The notes: generated from the sequence alone by a model not told the origin. 10,107 nucleotides of DNA from Candidatus Gerdarchaeota archaeon (GCA_016840905.1 JAEORM010000100.1:1-10107); one strand, 5' to 3'; shown: positions 1 to 6,512, numbered from the stretch's first letter. Program-made: numbers and translations.

Positions 1-1
1 A

Positions 2-148
2 GCTTGGTGTTTTGGAAAACATGATAGACCTTGGAAGGAACGACCAATTTTTGGTAAAGTGCGGTATATGAATGCAAATGGATTAAAACGCAAATTTAAT
101 GCAGATGGGTATATTGAAAAAATAACTATGCTGGAAAGAGAATTATAA
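2..148 (+). CDS. phr: Class II CPD photolyase, C-terminal fragment (5' end outside window)
   Basis: This frame is open from the left edge to a TAA at 146-148 and gives 48 residues. It contains [19 protein letters not shown] followed by a GLKRKF segment and a terminal YIEKI. That block is the strongly conserved end of class II deoxyribodipyrimidine photolyases, where HDxxWKERPxFGKIRYMN and KRKFDxxxYI are usual. The enzyme uses FAD and light energy to split cyclobutane pyrimidine dimers in DNA. Only the last tenth or so of the protein is present, so the FAD-binding core cannot be inspected. The gene converges on queE and its last 6 bp overlap the queE 3' end. The family call is firm from this motif alone; the state of the missing part is unknown. 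Confidence 0.88.
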   Translation, partial: AWCFGKHDRPWKERPIFGKVRYMNANGLKRKFNADGYIEKITMLEREL

Positions 149-985
149 AATATTGAATATTTTATGACTTTGAATTGATATACCAAATAAATCGGTAGGT
201 AATACTTCAGCAATAGTTTCTGTTATTTCAAATAATTTCTTAGGAGAAATGGGTTTGACACCACCAACCGGGGTAACAGGTTGAACAACAATTGGAATAA
301 CAATTTCCCGTAACCTATCAGCATACATTCGAACATCCTCTAACAAGGTTTCCTCTGTAACAACTACTTTAGCAAAAACTTTGACTGGAAAGTTGCTTAA
401 GGAAGTCATTGATTCAAACTCTTTATCAACCAATTTTTCCCAATCACTATTCTTTACACTTTTAGCACTTCGGTCTTTAATATCAACACAAGCATAACTT
501 AATTGGGAAGCAACTTTCTCTATTCGTTTAGGATAATAACCATTAGTTTCTAAATAAATGGGAAGCTCTAAATCATAAAGCCTATTTACTATTTGATAGA
601 AAAATTTCTCCTGATAAGTAGGTTCACCACCAGTTAAAGAGATTGAATGAAAGTCTTTTGTCGAAAGGTTCAATACTTGTTCGATAACAAATTCCTCGTT
701 AACAGGATTAGAATATGGGTTAAATCGCCATGAACCTGGATTGCTTTCAACTCTACATTGAGGATACTCAGGATCTCGTGAATGAGCAGAATCACACCAA
801 GCACATTTCAAGTCACATCCTGCAAATCGAATGAATATTTGTCTTCTACCAAAACATGATCCTCTAACGGACCCACCTTCTCCTTGAAATGAGCTAAAAA
901 TTTCCACTAAATTACCAATAATTTTCTCTTCAGCATTGATATTTTCTAATTCTTCATCATTCTGAACTTTAATTTCAGTATTCAT
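143..985 (-). CDS. queE: 7-carboxy-7-deazaguanine synthase (radical SAM)
   Basis: QueE converts 6-carboxytetrahydropterin to 7-carboxy-7-deazaguanine, the ring-contraction step toward preQ0. In archaea preQ0 is used for archaeosine in tRNA. Counting from the ATG at 985 (280 aa), the protein shows FSSFQGEG (about 30-37), the radical SAM cluster motif CDLKCAWC (C57, C61, C64), LTGGEP with the SAM-binding GGE (119-121), and ETNG (146-149). An in-frame GTG at 997 would add four residues. I prefer the ATG because GATGTGA (994-1000) resembles the archaeal ribosome binding site GAGGTGA, lies 8 nt before the ATG, and would contain that GTG. The N-terminus is about 25 residues longer than the core fold needs. 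The gene lies 3' of queC, which performs the next reaction, and probably shares its transcript. No queD is visible in the window. Confidence 0.93.
   Translation of the reverse strand: MNTEIKVQNDEELENINAEEKIIGNLVEIFSSFQGEGGSVRGSCFGRRQIFIRFAGCDLKCAWCDSAHSRDPEYPQCRVESNPGSWRFNPYSNPVNEEFVIEQVLNLSTKDFHSISLTGGEPTYQEKFFYQIVNRLYDLELPIYLETNGYYPKRIEKVASQLSYACVDIKDRSAKSVKNSDWEKLVDKEFESMTSLSNFPVKVFAKVVVTEETLLEDVRMYADRLREIVIPIVVQPVTPVGGVKPISPKKLFEITETIAEVLPTDLFGISIQSHKIFNIL
145..165. repeat. Perfect palindrome across the phr and queE stop codons
   Basis: The arms ATAAAATATT (145-154) and AATATTTTAT (156-165) are exact reverse complements around a single G. The palindrome contains the phr TAA (146-148) and touches the queE stop (143-145). 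Transcripts from either side would carry an AT-only hairpin at their end, so it could act as a weak two-way 3' end signal. No clear T-tract follows it on the plus strand. The structure is certain; the role is inferred. Confidence 0.5.
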
Positions 986-1033
986 TCTTTGATTCACATC
1001 TGCAAGTTATATATTCTAATTAGTTATGAATTA

Positions 1034-1777
1034 TTATTTTTTACTGTAAATTGTAGGGTCTTTGAGTGTGCTTTGAGCAAAACCTCTTTTTCTTCGCAAA
1101 CAACTTTCACAAAGTCCGCAATGTATCGGATGCCCTTCAACATCAAACCCTTGTGGATTATAACATGAATTGCTATATTGGAAAGGTACCTGTAGGTTGA
1201 TTCCCAATTTCACGATTTCTGATTTGTTCATTCCCACAAGAGGACTAAGCACATTAATTTTGGCATTCAAAATACCACGAGCTGCAACACGAATAAAATC
1301 ATCAATAAATTCTTGAGTGTTATCAGGAAAAGTAGTTCCTTCTTCTAAATTAAAACCTGTTATGATATCAACATCCCCTCCAATTGTTTCTGCATAAGCA
1401 CTTGCAATGGAGAGAAATAGTAAATTTCGACCGGGAATCCAAACGGATTTAGCACTTGCTAAACCTTTTGATAAGTCATCTAATTCATCCTCAGACAATT
1501 TGGGTAAGTCTTTAGTACTGCCTTGTATTAAGGAACTATTAGTTTCTTTAGAAAACTTAGCTAGAAAATCCAAAGAAATAAACTCATGTTTATCTGCTGA
1601 TGCTAATTTCCCTAATTTTTCAGTAACAAGTTTAAGCACAAGTTCTTCTTTTGAACCATATTCAAATGTTAAACAATCTACTCGAACATAAGGCTGATTT
1701 TTAGCCCACCATAAACAAACTGTTGAATCCAAACCACCACTAAGCAGAATAATAGCTGTTTTCTTTTCTTCTGGCAT
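1034..1777 (-). CDS. queC: 7-cyano-7-deazaguanine (preQ0) synthase
   Basis: QueC uses ATP and ammonia to turn 7-carboxy-7-deazaguanine into preQ0. The 247-residue protein has the PP-loop SGGLDST at 13-19, TFEYGSKE (37-44) where many relatives have TFDYGQRH, and IPGRNLLF (114-121), matching the family VPGRN motif. A C-terminal zinc site is formed by C205, C220, C223 and C226 within SCYNP and HCGLCESCLRRKRGF. All catalytic and metal motifs are intact and the length is a little above the typical bacterial QueC. The ATG at 1777 starts right before the hydrophobic strand leading into the PP-loop, and a GTGA lies about 8 nt upstream. It sits between pyrE (57 bp upstream) and queE (about 48 bp downstream), all on the same strand, which suggests an operon. 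Confidence 0.95.
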   Translation of the reverse strand: MPEEKKTAIILLSGGLDSTVCLWWAKNQPYVRVDCLTFEYGSKEELVLKLVTEKLGKLASADKHEFISLDFLAKFSKETNSSLIQGSTKDLPKLSEDELDDLSKGLASAKSVWIPGRNLLFLSIASAYAETIGGDVDIITGFNLEEGTTFPDNTQEFIDDFIRVAARGILNAKINVLSPLVGMNKSEIVKLGINLQVPFQYSNSCYNPQGFDVEGHPIHCGLCESCLRRKRGFAQSTLKDPTIYSKK

Positions 1778-1834
1778 GATTTCTTCACTGAGGTTAAATT
1801 TTCTAGCGTTCTATTATTTAGCTCTTTCAAGTAT

Positions 1835-2386
1835 TTATTTTGCAGTCACTAAATAATGAACTTTAATATTATACTGTTGCTCAAATTCAGCAAGACCTTC
1901 AGGTGTTCTGTCAATAAAAACAAACATATCTGTTACACTTGCACCTTCATTTCTTAGTGCTTCAATAGCAAAAACTTTACTAAAACCACTTGAAATCAAA
2001 TCATCAATAAGGAGGATTTTTTGACCTGGCTTAATTTCTCCTTCTACCATTTTCATGAGACCATGTTCTTTAGGTTCTTTTCTTAGAATATAGTAAGGTT
2101 TCATCAATTTATTGGCAATTAATGTACCAAAAGGTATTGCTGCAAGAGGAATACCTACCACTCCTTCGATATCTGGACAGGTTTGCTGGATATATTTAAC
2201 TGCTTCATTGATGAGCTTTTCGAATTCTTGTGGATAGTTTGGAATTATTCGCATATCAATATAATACTTTGATTTCGCTCCAGAGGCTAATGTAAATTCA
2301 CCAAATTTGAGAGCACCTGTTTTTTCCAAAACCTCAAAAATATAATCCTTAGCTATTGCTGTATCATTTGTCATATTTATTACCAT
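1835..2386 (-). CDS. pyrE: Orotate phosphoribosyltransferase
   Basis: PyrE joins orotate to PRPP to form orotidine 5'-monophosphate in de novo pyrimidine synthesis. The 183-residue protein has FTLASGAKSKYYIDMR (31-46), the RKEPKEHG loop (102-109) holding the conserved Lys and His of the active site, and the PRPP-binding motif LLIDDLISSG (125-134), a variant of the common EDVxTTG form. Length is normal for the archaeal enzyme. There is no fused OMP decarboxylase. Two starts are possible: ATG at 2386, with no clear ribosome binding site and possibly leaderless, or ATG at 2374, four residues in. It is the first gene of the pyrE-queC-queE run and diverges from the cpgS-like gene across 193 bp. 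No functional link between pyrimidine synthesis and deazaguanine synthesis is visible beyond adjacency. Confidence 0.93.
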   Translation of the reverse strand: MVINMTNDTAIAKDYIFEVLEKTGALKFGEFTLASGAKSKYYIDMRIIPNYPQEFEKLINEAVKYIQQTCPDIEGVVGIPLAAIPFGTLIANKLMKPYYILRKEPKEHGLMKMVEGEIKPGQKILLIDDLISSGFSKVFAIEALRNEGASVTDMFVFIDRTPEGLAEFEQQYNIKVHYLVTAK

Positions 2387-2412
2387 TAATAATATGGGAA
2401 ATAGATGATTCT

Positions 2413-2424
2413 TTTATCTTTTGT
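2413..2424 (-). promoter_or_regulatory. pyrE: Possible TATA element for pyrE-queC-queE
   Basis: On the minus strand AAGATAAAAG lies about 30-35 bp upstream of the ATG at 2386. If used, the mRNA would start close to that ATG and be nearly leaderless, consistent with the absence of a ribosome binding site there. The match to the archaeal TATA consensus is only fair. Confidence 0.25.
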
Positions 2425-2500
2425 GTTGACCAACTAATTCAGAACCTGTTAAAAAAATGCTAAAAAGCAACTTTTATGTTCATTAGTGAACCCACCACGC

Positions 2501-2520
2501 ATTTTATTAAGAAGTATAAG
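2501..2520 (+). promoter_or_regulatory. Possible TATA region for the cpgS-like gene
   Basis: TTTATTAA (2503-2510) is followed by AGTATAAG (2513-2520). Either would place the transcript start near 2530-2545, giving a short leader that includes all or part of the 2544-2562 palindrome. This is assigned by consensus and spacing only. Confidence 0.35.
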
Positions 2521-2543
2521 AGAGTGTTTTGATGAAATTCAAT

Positions 2544-2562
2544 CATTTGTTGTAAACAAATG
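2544..2562. repeat. Perfect 8+3+8 inverted repeat, likely operator or leader hairpin
   Basis: CATTTGTT (2544-2551) and AACAAATG (2555-2562) are exact reverse complements around GTA. After one mismatch the symmetry resumes for two further base pairs (2541-2542 with 2564-2565). It lies 17 bp before the ATG at 2580 and just upstream of the ribosome binding site. A dimeric regulator could bind it, or a leader hairpin could form. The symmetry is seen; the function is inferred. Confidence 0.5.
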
Positions 2563-2566
2563 TTTG

Positions 2567-2573
2567 GGAAGTG
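2567..2573 (+). promoter_or_regulatory. Ribosome binding site deciding the cpgS-like start
   Basis: GGAAGTG differs from the archaeal consensus GGAGGTG at one base and ends 6 nt before the ATG at 2580. It contains the in-frame GTG at 2571, which therefore is more likely part of the binding site than the start codon. Confidence 0.6.
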
Positions 2574-2579
2574 TTAGCA

Positions 2580-3917
2580 ATGGACACAACAAAAGTAATC
2601 ATCTTAGGTGCGGCTGGTAGAGATTTTCATAATTTTAATACCTATTTTAGAGATAATGAAAATTATGAAGTAGTTGCTTTTACAGCGACGCAAATTCCAG
2701 ATATTGAGGGTCGAACATATCCAAAAGAATTGGCTGGAAATTTATACCCAAAAGGTATTCCTATTTATGATGAAAAAGATTTAGCGGAAGTCATTGAAAA
2801 GACAAAAGCTGATGTCTGTGTTTTGTCATACAGTGATTTACCTTATGATTATGTAATGCATCAAGCTTCTAAAGTGATGGCCCTAGGACCAAACTTCTGG
2901 ATGTTAGGCAAAAAGAAAACTTCCATTAAATCATCCAAACCATTAATCTCAGTTTGTGCAGTAAGAACTGGATGCGGTAAAAGCCAAACAACAAGGAAAT
3001 TGGCAGTAAGCCTTTCAAAATTAGGATTAAAAGTAGTAGCAATTAGACACCCTATGCCATACGATCCTGACTTAAACTCACAAGCATGTCAAAGATATGC
3101 TACATTAGCAGATTTAGATAAATATCGTTGTACAATTGAAGAACGAGAAGAATATGAACCTTTGATTGTTAATGGTATAATTCTCTATGCAGGTGTTGAT
3201 TATGGTAAGATTCTTGCTGAAGCTGAAAAAGAAGCAGATATTATTATCTGGGATGGTGGAAATAACGATTTTCCATTCTATAAATCAGATTTAGAGATCG
3301 TAGTAACAGATCCATTAAGACCGGGTAATGAAATCAGCTATTATCCTGGTGAGGTTAATCTTAGAACTGCAGATGTAATAATTATTAATAAGATTGATTC
3401 CGCTAACAGAGATGACATCGCCCTTGTAAGGAAGAATATTGCTCAATATAATCCAAAAGCAACGGTCATTGATGCGGCATCACCTTTAACTGTTGAAGGT
3501 TGGGAAAAGATCAGAGGTAAACGAGTGCTTGTCGTTGAAGATGGTCCAACATTAACTCATGGTGAAATGAAATTTGGTGCTGGTGCTGTTGCTGCTTGGA
3601 AATATGGTGCAAAAGAATTAATCGATCCTAGACCACAAGCAGTTGGTTCAATAAAAGATACCTTTGAGAAATATAATCACTTAGGTATAATTTTGCCTGC
3701 AATGGGTTATGGTAAAAAACAAGTTGAAGAACTTGAAAAAACAATTAATGCTATTGATTGCGATCTCGTTCTTGTTGGAACACCTATTGATCTTGCAAGA
3801 ATTGTTAATATTAAACATGATGCTGTAAGAGTAAAATACGACCTAGAAGAAATTGGTCATCCTACAATGATGGATGTTGTTGAACCATTCTTAAAGAAAA
3901 AAGGATTAATAAAATAA
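2580..3917 (+). CDS. Cyclic 2,3-diphosphoglycerate synthetase-like GTPase (COG2403 type)
   Basis: This 445-residue protein belongs to the family of the methanogen enzyme CpgS, which closes 2,3-diphosphoglycerate into the cyclic form. Many relatives outside methanogens are simply called predicted GTPases. An N-terminal Rossmann-like segment (VIILGAAGRDFHNFN, 6-20) is followed by the P-loop RTGCGKSQTT (129-138), the acidic strand end IIIWDGGNND (221-230) and NKID (270-273), the guanine-specificity motif. EDGPTLTHGEM (320-330) is also typical of the family. Length is close to the roughly 460 residues of CpgS. Codon use is richer in C-ending codons than in the neighbours, which suggests good expression. 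A GTG three codons upstream is rejected because it falls within the ribosome binding site. The family is clear, but the actual substrate in this organism is not; no 2-phosphoglycerate kinase gene is adjacent. Confidence 0.85.
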   Translation: MDTTKVIILGAAGRDFHNFNTYFRDNENYEVVAFTATQIPDIEGRTYPKELAGNLYPKGIPIYDEKDLAEVIEKTKADVCVLSYSDLPYDYVMHQASKVMALGPNFWMLGKKKTSIKSSKPLISVCAVRTGCGKSQTTRKLAVSLSKLGLKVVAIRHPMPYDPDLNSQACQRYATLADLDKYRCTIEEREEYEPLIVNGIILYAGVDYGKILAEAEKEADIIIWDGGNNDFPFYKSDLEIVVTDPLRPGNEISYYPGEVNLRTADVIIINKIDSANRDDIALVRKNIAQYNPKATVIDAASPLTVEGWEKIRGKRVLVVEDGPTLTHGEMKFGAGAVAAWKYGAKELIDPRPQAVGSIKDTFEKYNHLGIILPAMGYGKKQVEELEKTINAIDCDLVLVGTPIDLARIVNIKHDAVRVKYDLEEIGHPTMMDVVEPFLKKKGLIK

Positions 3918-3942
3918 ATTTCTTTTCTCATTCATAATAGAT

Positions 3943-3970
3943 AACGGAATTTTATTCCGTTTTCTTTATT
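3943..3970 (+). terminator. Hairpin plus T-rich tract between convergent genes
   Basis: AACGGAAT (3943-3950) and ATTCCGTT (3954-3961) form an exact 8-bp stem with a TTT loop. A T-rich run follows on the plus strand, so it most likely ends the cpgS-like transcript 26 bp after its stop. The stop codon and last codons of the converging minus-strand gene lie within the stem. Confidence 0.5.
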
Positions 3971-4896
3971 TTTACCCCTTTAAACTTACATTTTTTCCTA
4001 TATTCTTCCCTAAGCTCATTTAATTGAAAAGTAATATCTTCATGAGGTTTTCCACCTTTTATAGCTAATATAGAACCATCCTTAATAGCCAAAAGCACTG
4101 AGATAATCCTTAAATCGCCCAAACCCTTCATGGTTGAAAAACCTTTGTTGGATATTTCTATACAGAGTTTTTTTGAAACTACACATTTCTCGGGGCAATT
4201 AAGACAATCAATCATTTCAGCAAAAACAAAATTACTCTTTAAATCAACTCTGAAAATAATATCATCAATTTTAGTAATGACCTCATCATTGGAATTTATC
4301 TCAAAACCTTGATCCATGATTATTTTCTTAACGGTTTCAAGATCAAAACCAATCGGAACATAGCCTATTTGTTGAGGCATGGTCAACACAATATCTTCAA
4401 CTATTGATTTGAAAAGATCCAATAAGTCAGTAGATGATTGCCATTGATGAAATGAAAATTTGGAGAGTTTTTTCTCAGCAAAGAGTTTCCTGAAAGCTGT
4501 TTTTAGTCTCGAGTAAGCTTTCTTTTCAAAATCAGTGGGAGTGAGTATTATAAACTCATAAAGAGCATTCAATTTCTCTTCAGCCAGTTCTATTAGTTCT
4601 CTTACAAAATTAACACTATTTTTAGTTAGACAAACAAAAAGATACTTTCTTGCTCCTACAAAATAAAAAGGTAAAATAAGGCGATTTAAATTGCTATTAG
4701 TGATAGTTGTTACCCAAATTTGTAAATCCACTTCACCTTTAGTAGTAGTTGACCTAAATACAAGAGGATCTACTCCTATCATATGGAGCAAATTTCCTCT
4801 GTGATGAGCTGTTATTTCTCGTAAATCATCATGAAATTTCTCTTGTGAGATAGTAGGTTCTAATGTTAAAATCACTTTTGCTAAGAATCTAACCAA
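3952..4896 (-). CDS. Ras-like pseudo-GTPase with C-terminal four-cysteine domain
   Basis: No exact family is recognised. Residues 1-170 of 314 follow the order of a Ras/Rab-type small GTPase. AKVIL (6-10) matches strand 1, IGVDPLVFRS (40-49) then GEVDLQIW (54-61) match strands 2-3, and LPFYFVGARKYLFVCLT (75-91) corresponds to the usual YYRGAxxxxLVxDxT. FIILTPTD (115-122) stands where xNKxD is expected, and SSTDLLDLFKSIVEDI (154-169) where ETSAKxxxNVxxLF is expected. The nucleotide residues are missing: no GxxxxGK[ST], and WVTT instead of the DTAGQ of switch II. GTP binding is therefore unlikely. Residues about 175-314 form a second domain with C231, C234, C238 and C245, a possible zinc or Fe-S site. 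The start is TTG, supported by a strong AGGTGA six nt upstream. A role as a scaffold or regulatory partner is inference. Confidence 0.62.
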   Translation of the reverse strand: MVRFLAKVILTLEPTISQEKFHDDLREITAHHRGNLLHMIGVDPLVFRSTTTKGEVDLQIWVTTITNSNLNRLILPFYFVGARKYLFVCLTKNSVNFVRELIELAEEKLNALYEFIILTPTDFEKKAYSRLKTAFRKLFAEKKLSKFSFHQWQSSTDLLDLFKSIVEDIVLTMPQQIGYVPIGFDLETVKKIIMDQGFEINSNDEVITKIDDIIFRVDLKSNFVFAEMIDCLNCPEKCVVSKKLCIEISNKGFSTMKGLGDLRIISVLLAIKDGSILAIKGGKPHEDITFQLNELREEYRKKCKFKGVKIKKTE

Positions 4897-4902
4897 AAGA
4901 GC

Positions 4903-4910
4903 TCACCTTT
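4903..4910 (-). promoter_or_regulatory. Strong ribosome binding site fixing a TTG start
   Basis: On the minus strand AAAGGTGA lies 6 nt before TTG at 4896. GGTGA is the core complementary to the archaeal 16S rRNA 3' end. No in-frame ATG occurs until residue 39, which would cut off strand 1 of the Ras-like fold, so the TTG is accepted. Confidence 0.7.
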
Positions 4911-5002
4911 GATGCTTTGAAGGTATGATAAAAAATACATAGTACTTTACACATATTAATCTTTCAATCTGATGCTAGTAATATTAAGAAAAGGATAAAG
5001 TC

Positions 5003-5033
5003 AAAAAAGGAATAAAAAGAAAAAAAAAGAAAA
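5003..5033 (-). terminator. T-rich tract downstream of the acidic microprotein gene
   Basis: The minus-strand sequence is almost pure pyrimidine with runs of five to nine T, the usual archaeal hairpin-free termination signal. It lies about 105-135 nt after the stop of the acidic gene. The 243-bp stretch 4897-5139 around it holds no other gene that I can support, only this tract and the upstream region of the pseudo-GTPase gene. Confidence 0.4.
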
Positions 5034-5139
5034 GTGTCTCATTAGAACTATCTCAAGAAAAACTTAGAGATGAAAGAGACAGATTTGACTAAGACTTCAA
5101 TACGTTTTAACTTTGGTAAAGAAATGTTCTATGAAGAGA

Positions 5140-5256
5140 TTATTCGTCATCATCTTCGTCTTCGTCTTCATAATCCCAATCTTCATCGTCGTCAAAATCG
5201 TCATCATCGAAATCTTCATCATCATCGAAATCGTCTTTATCACGTGGATCGATCAT
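5140..5256 (-). CDS. Extremely acidic 38-residue microprotein
   Basis: This gene reads from ATG at 5256 to TAA at 5140-5142. It begins MIDPRDKDDF and continues as Asp/Glu runs broken by single aromatics: F10, F16, F21, W27 and Y29. Of 38 residues, 22 are Asp and 6 are Glu, with only one Arg and one Lys. It is probably unstructured. Support for translation: AGGT about 9 nt before the ATG, an AT-rich promoter-like box about 60 bp upstream, T-rich stretches on both sides separating it from neighbours, and codon choice (GAT mostly, GAA for every Glu) that fits an AT-rich genome. The mixed GAT/GAC use also suggests selection on the protein rather than a DNA repeat. Acidic tails with spaced aromatics occur in histone chaperones, activation domains and nucleic-acid mimics. 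I do not recognise this one and assign no function. Confidence 0.6.
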   Translation of the reverse strand: MIDPRDKDDFDDDEDFDDDDFDDDEDWDYEDEDEDDDE

Positions 5257-5312
5257 TGTTTTTTACCTGAGAGTCTAGAGCTCCCTAAAAAAAATCTAAT
5301 TACCTTTTTAGT

Positions 5313-5326
5313 TTTTAAATATATTT
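5313..5326 (-). promoter_or_regulatory. Possible TATA box for the acidic microprotein gene
   Basis: The minus strand carries AAATATATTTAAAA, an AT-only box 57-70 bp before the ATG at 5256. It would give a leader of roughly 30-40 nt. It lies just past the T-rich end of the upstream regulator gene, so the microprotein gene may be its own transcription unit. Confidence 0.35.
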
Positions 5327-5334
5327 GTTTGAAA

Positions 5335-5353
5335 TTAAAAAGAAGAAAAATAA
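5335..5353 (-). terminator. T-rich tract after the Lrp-like gene
   Basis: About 25 nt after the TAA at 5379 the minus strand reads TTTATTTTTCTTCTTTTTA. No stable stem precedes it, which fits archaeal U-tract termination of the regulator gene. Confidence 0.4.
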
Positions 5354-5378
5354 ATTTAGAACAAAGAATAAAATTACT

Positions 5379-6476
5379 TTAAGGGTTTTCAAGTAATTTC
5401 TCTTTTTTCATTAAATCAATTGACCAATGATTTGTTGTTAAATCAAAAGCTCCTTTCCAGAGACCATAAAATTCCGAATTTTTGTAATCTAAATAAAAGA
5501 ATTTTATTTTATCACTTATATGCCATAATAATTCTGAAACAGATGAAAAGTGGGATGCTGGACAACGTAAATACCATAAAAAGCCAGATTCGGTTATTCG
5601 GTAAGTAGATTCAAAAGGAACTGGATCTTTAAGTAAAAGATTTTGCAATTTATTTGCAGTATTATTATCACATTCTGAGATAACTAAAAAGGAATTATAA
5701 ATTTCAAAAGTTTCCCAACGAAGAAAGACCCTATATTGGGAAACAACATTTTCGGTAAGGAATTTTAATTTTCGACTAATTTTTTGCTGTAGTCCTATTT
5801 CGTTTTTATCTAATTTTAAGGAATCCATGATTTCAGTGTTTTTTCTTCGAGCACTCATAGTTATTTCTTGGAGTAAGGAAATATCAAGGTTATCAAATTT
5901 AGTGATAACTGATTTCTTATTAGGTCTCTGAATTCTCTTAGAATCAATAGTATCAAATTTTTTGGACCAAACTTTCCAATCAAAAATCCAACGCATCATA
6001 TCTGGTTCCCAATTCTTCAAATTAGCTTTTGTATAAACAGATAGAGCAGAAGGAATTATTGGAGGAACAAAATAACTTTGAATAATTTTTTGATTTTTTA
6101 GATGGTCCAATAAATCAAGAAGCAAATGTTGAGATGATTTAGGAATTCGAAATTGAACAAAGAGACCATTGAATGTGCCAAAACAACGAATTCGAAAGAG
6201 AGTATAAGGATGATTATAACAAATATGGTTTTCAAAATATTCTAGATTATTGATATCTTCAATTTCAATAAAGACATCAATGATCTCTAATTCTAAAGTA
6301 TCAGGAAGTAAATCAGCACAAACACTATAATAGGATTTGTCTTGTTTAAGTAAATCTAACCTTGTTATAACAGTGGGGGTTGAAAGTTTGATAGCGTTAG
6401 CTATGGTAGAAGCTGATGCAAGTGGTCTCTCCTGCAAAGCTATAAGGAGTTTTAAATCACTCTCTTCAATTGTCAT
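5379..6476 (-). CDS. Tandem Lrp/AsnC-like HTH protein with two HTH-RAM-like halves
   Basis: The 365-residue protein looks like two Lrp/AsnC modules joined. The first half has a winged HTH (ESDLKLLIALQERPLASAS and the following helix with TPTVITRLDLL, about 5-45) and an alpha/beta ligand-type domain (about 62-137, VFIEIEDINNLEYFENH onward). The second half repeats this with an HTH at about 194-246 (FDNLDISLLQEITMSARRK, then QKISRKLKFL) and another domain at about 258-330. Typical Lrp proteins are near 150 residues, so this is about twice that length plus a linker (140-193). It probably binds DNA, though the halves are divergent and no effector can be named. The ATG at 6476 has a weak AGGA upstream. 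The gene for a secreted protein ends 36 bp upstream on the same strand and may be cotranscribed. Siroheme-decarboxylase-like relatives are a less likely alternative. Confidence 0.65.
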   Translation of the reverse strand: MTIEESDLKLLIALQERPLASASTIANAIKLSTPTVITRLDLLKQDKSYYSVCADLLPDTLELEIIDVFIEIEDINNLEYFENHICYNHPYTLFRIRCFGTFNGLFVQFRIPKSSQHLLLDLLDHLKNQKIIQSYFVPPIIPSALSVYTKANLKNWEPDMMRWIFDWKVWSKKFDTIDSKRIQRPNKKSVITKFDNLDISLLQEITMSARRKNTEIMDSLKLDKNEIGLQQKISRKLKFLTENVVSQYRVFLRWETFEIYNSFLVISECDNNTANKLQNLLLKDPVPFESTYRITESGFLWYLRCPASHFSSVSELLWHISDKIKFFYLDYKNSEFYGLWKGAFDLTTNHWSIDLMKKEKLLENP

Positions 6477-6512
6477 ATATTATTTACTTTCCTAATAGTC
6501 ATAGTCTATATT

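Noticed and set aside
1007..1015. TATA-like GAATATATAA in front of queE as its own promoter
   Set aside because: It lies only about 10-25 bp from the possible start codons, too close for a normal archaeal promoter with a ribosome binding site; cotranscription with queC is simpler.
1407..1691. Open frame of 94 codons on the plus strand
   Set aside because: It lies wholly inside queC on the opposite strand, is Ser/Asn-rich without domains, and is explained as a shadow of queC.
2571..2579. GTG at 2571 as the start of the cpgS-like gene
   Set aside because: The GTG is part of GGAAGTG, a good ribosome binding site placed 6 nt before the ATG at 2580.
5143..5240. Trinucleotide-like DNA repeat (ATC/TTC/GTC)
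   Set aside because: The units are not identical and vary at the third codon position of a continuous minus-strand frame, which fits coding of Asp/Glu better than a microsatellite.
5070..5270. Plus-strand frame rich in His, Arg and Leu
   Set aside because: The His/Arg pattern is produced by the opposite-strand Asp codons. There is no ribosome binding site and no recognisable domain.
5113..5382. Plus-strand frame giving a hydrophobic, membrane-like peptide (ATG at 5131 reading MKRLFVIIFVFVF)
   Set aside because: It is the exact antisense of the acidic microprotein. It would need ATC for nearly every Ile, GTC for Val and TTC for Phe, which is unlike the AT-rich codon use of the neighbours. 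The minus-strand reading uses GAT and GAA as expected and has its own ribosome binding site.
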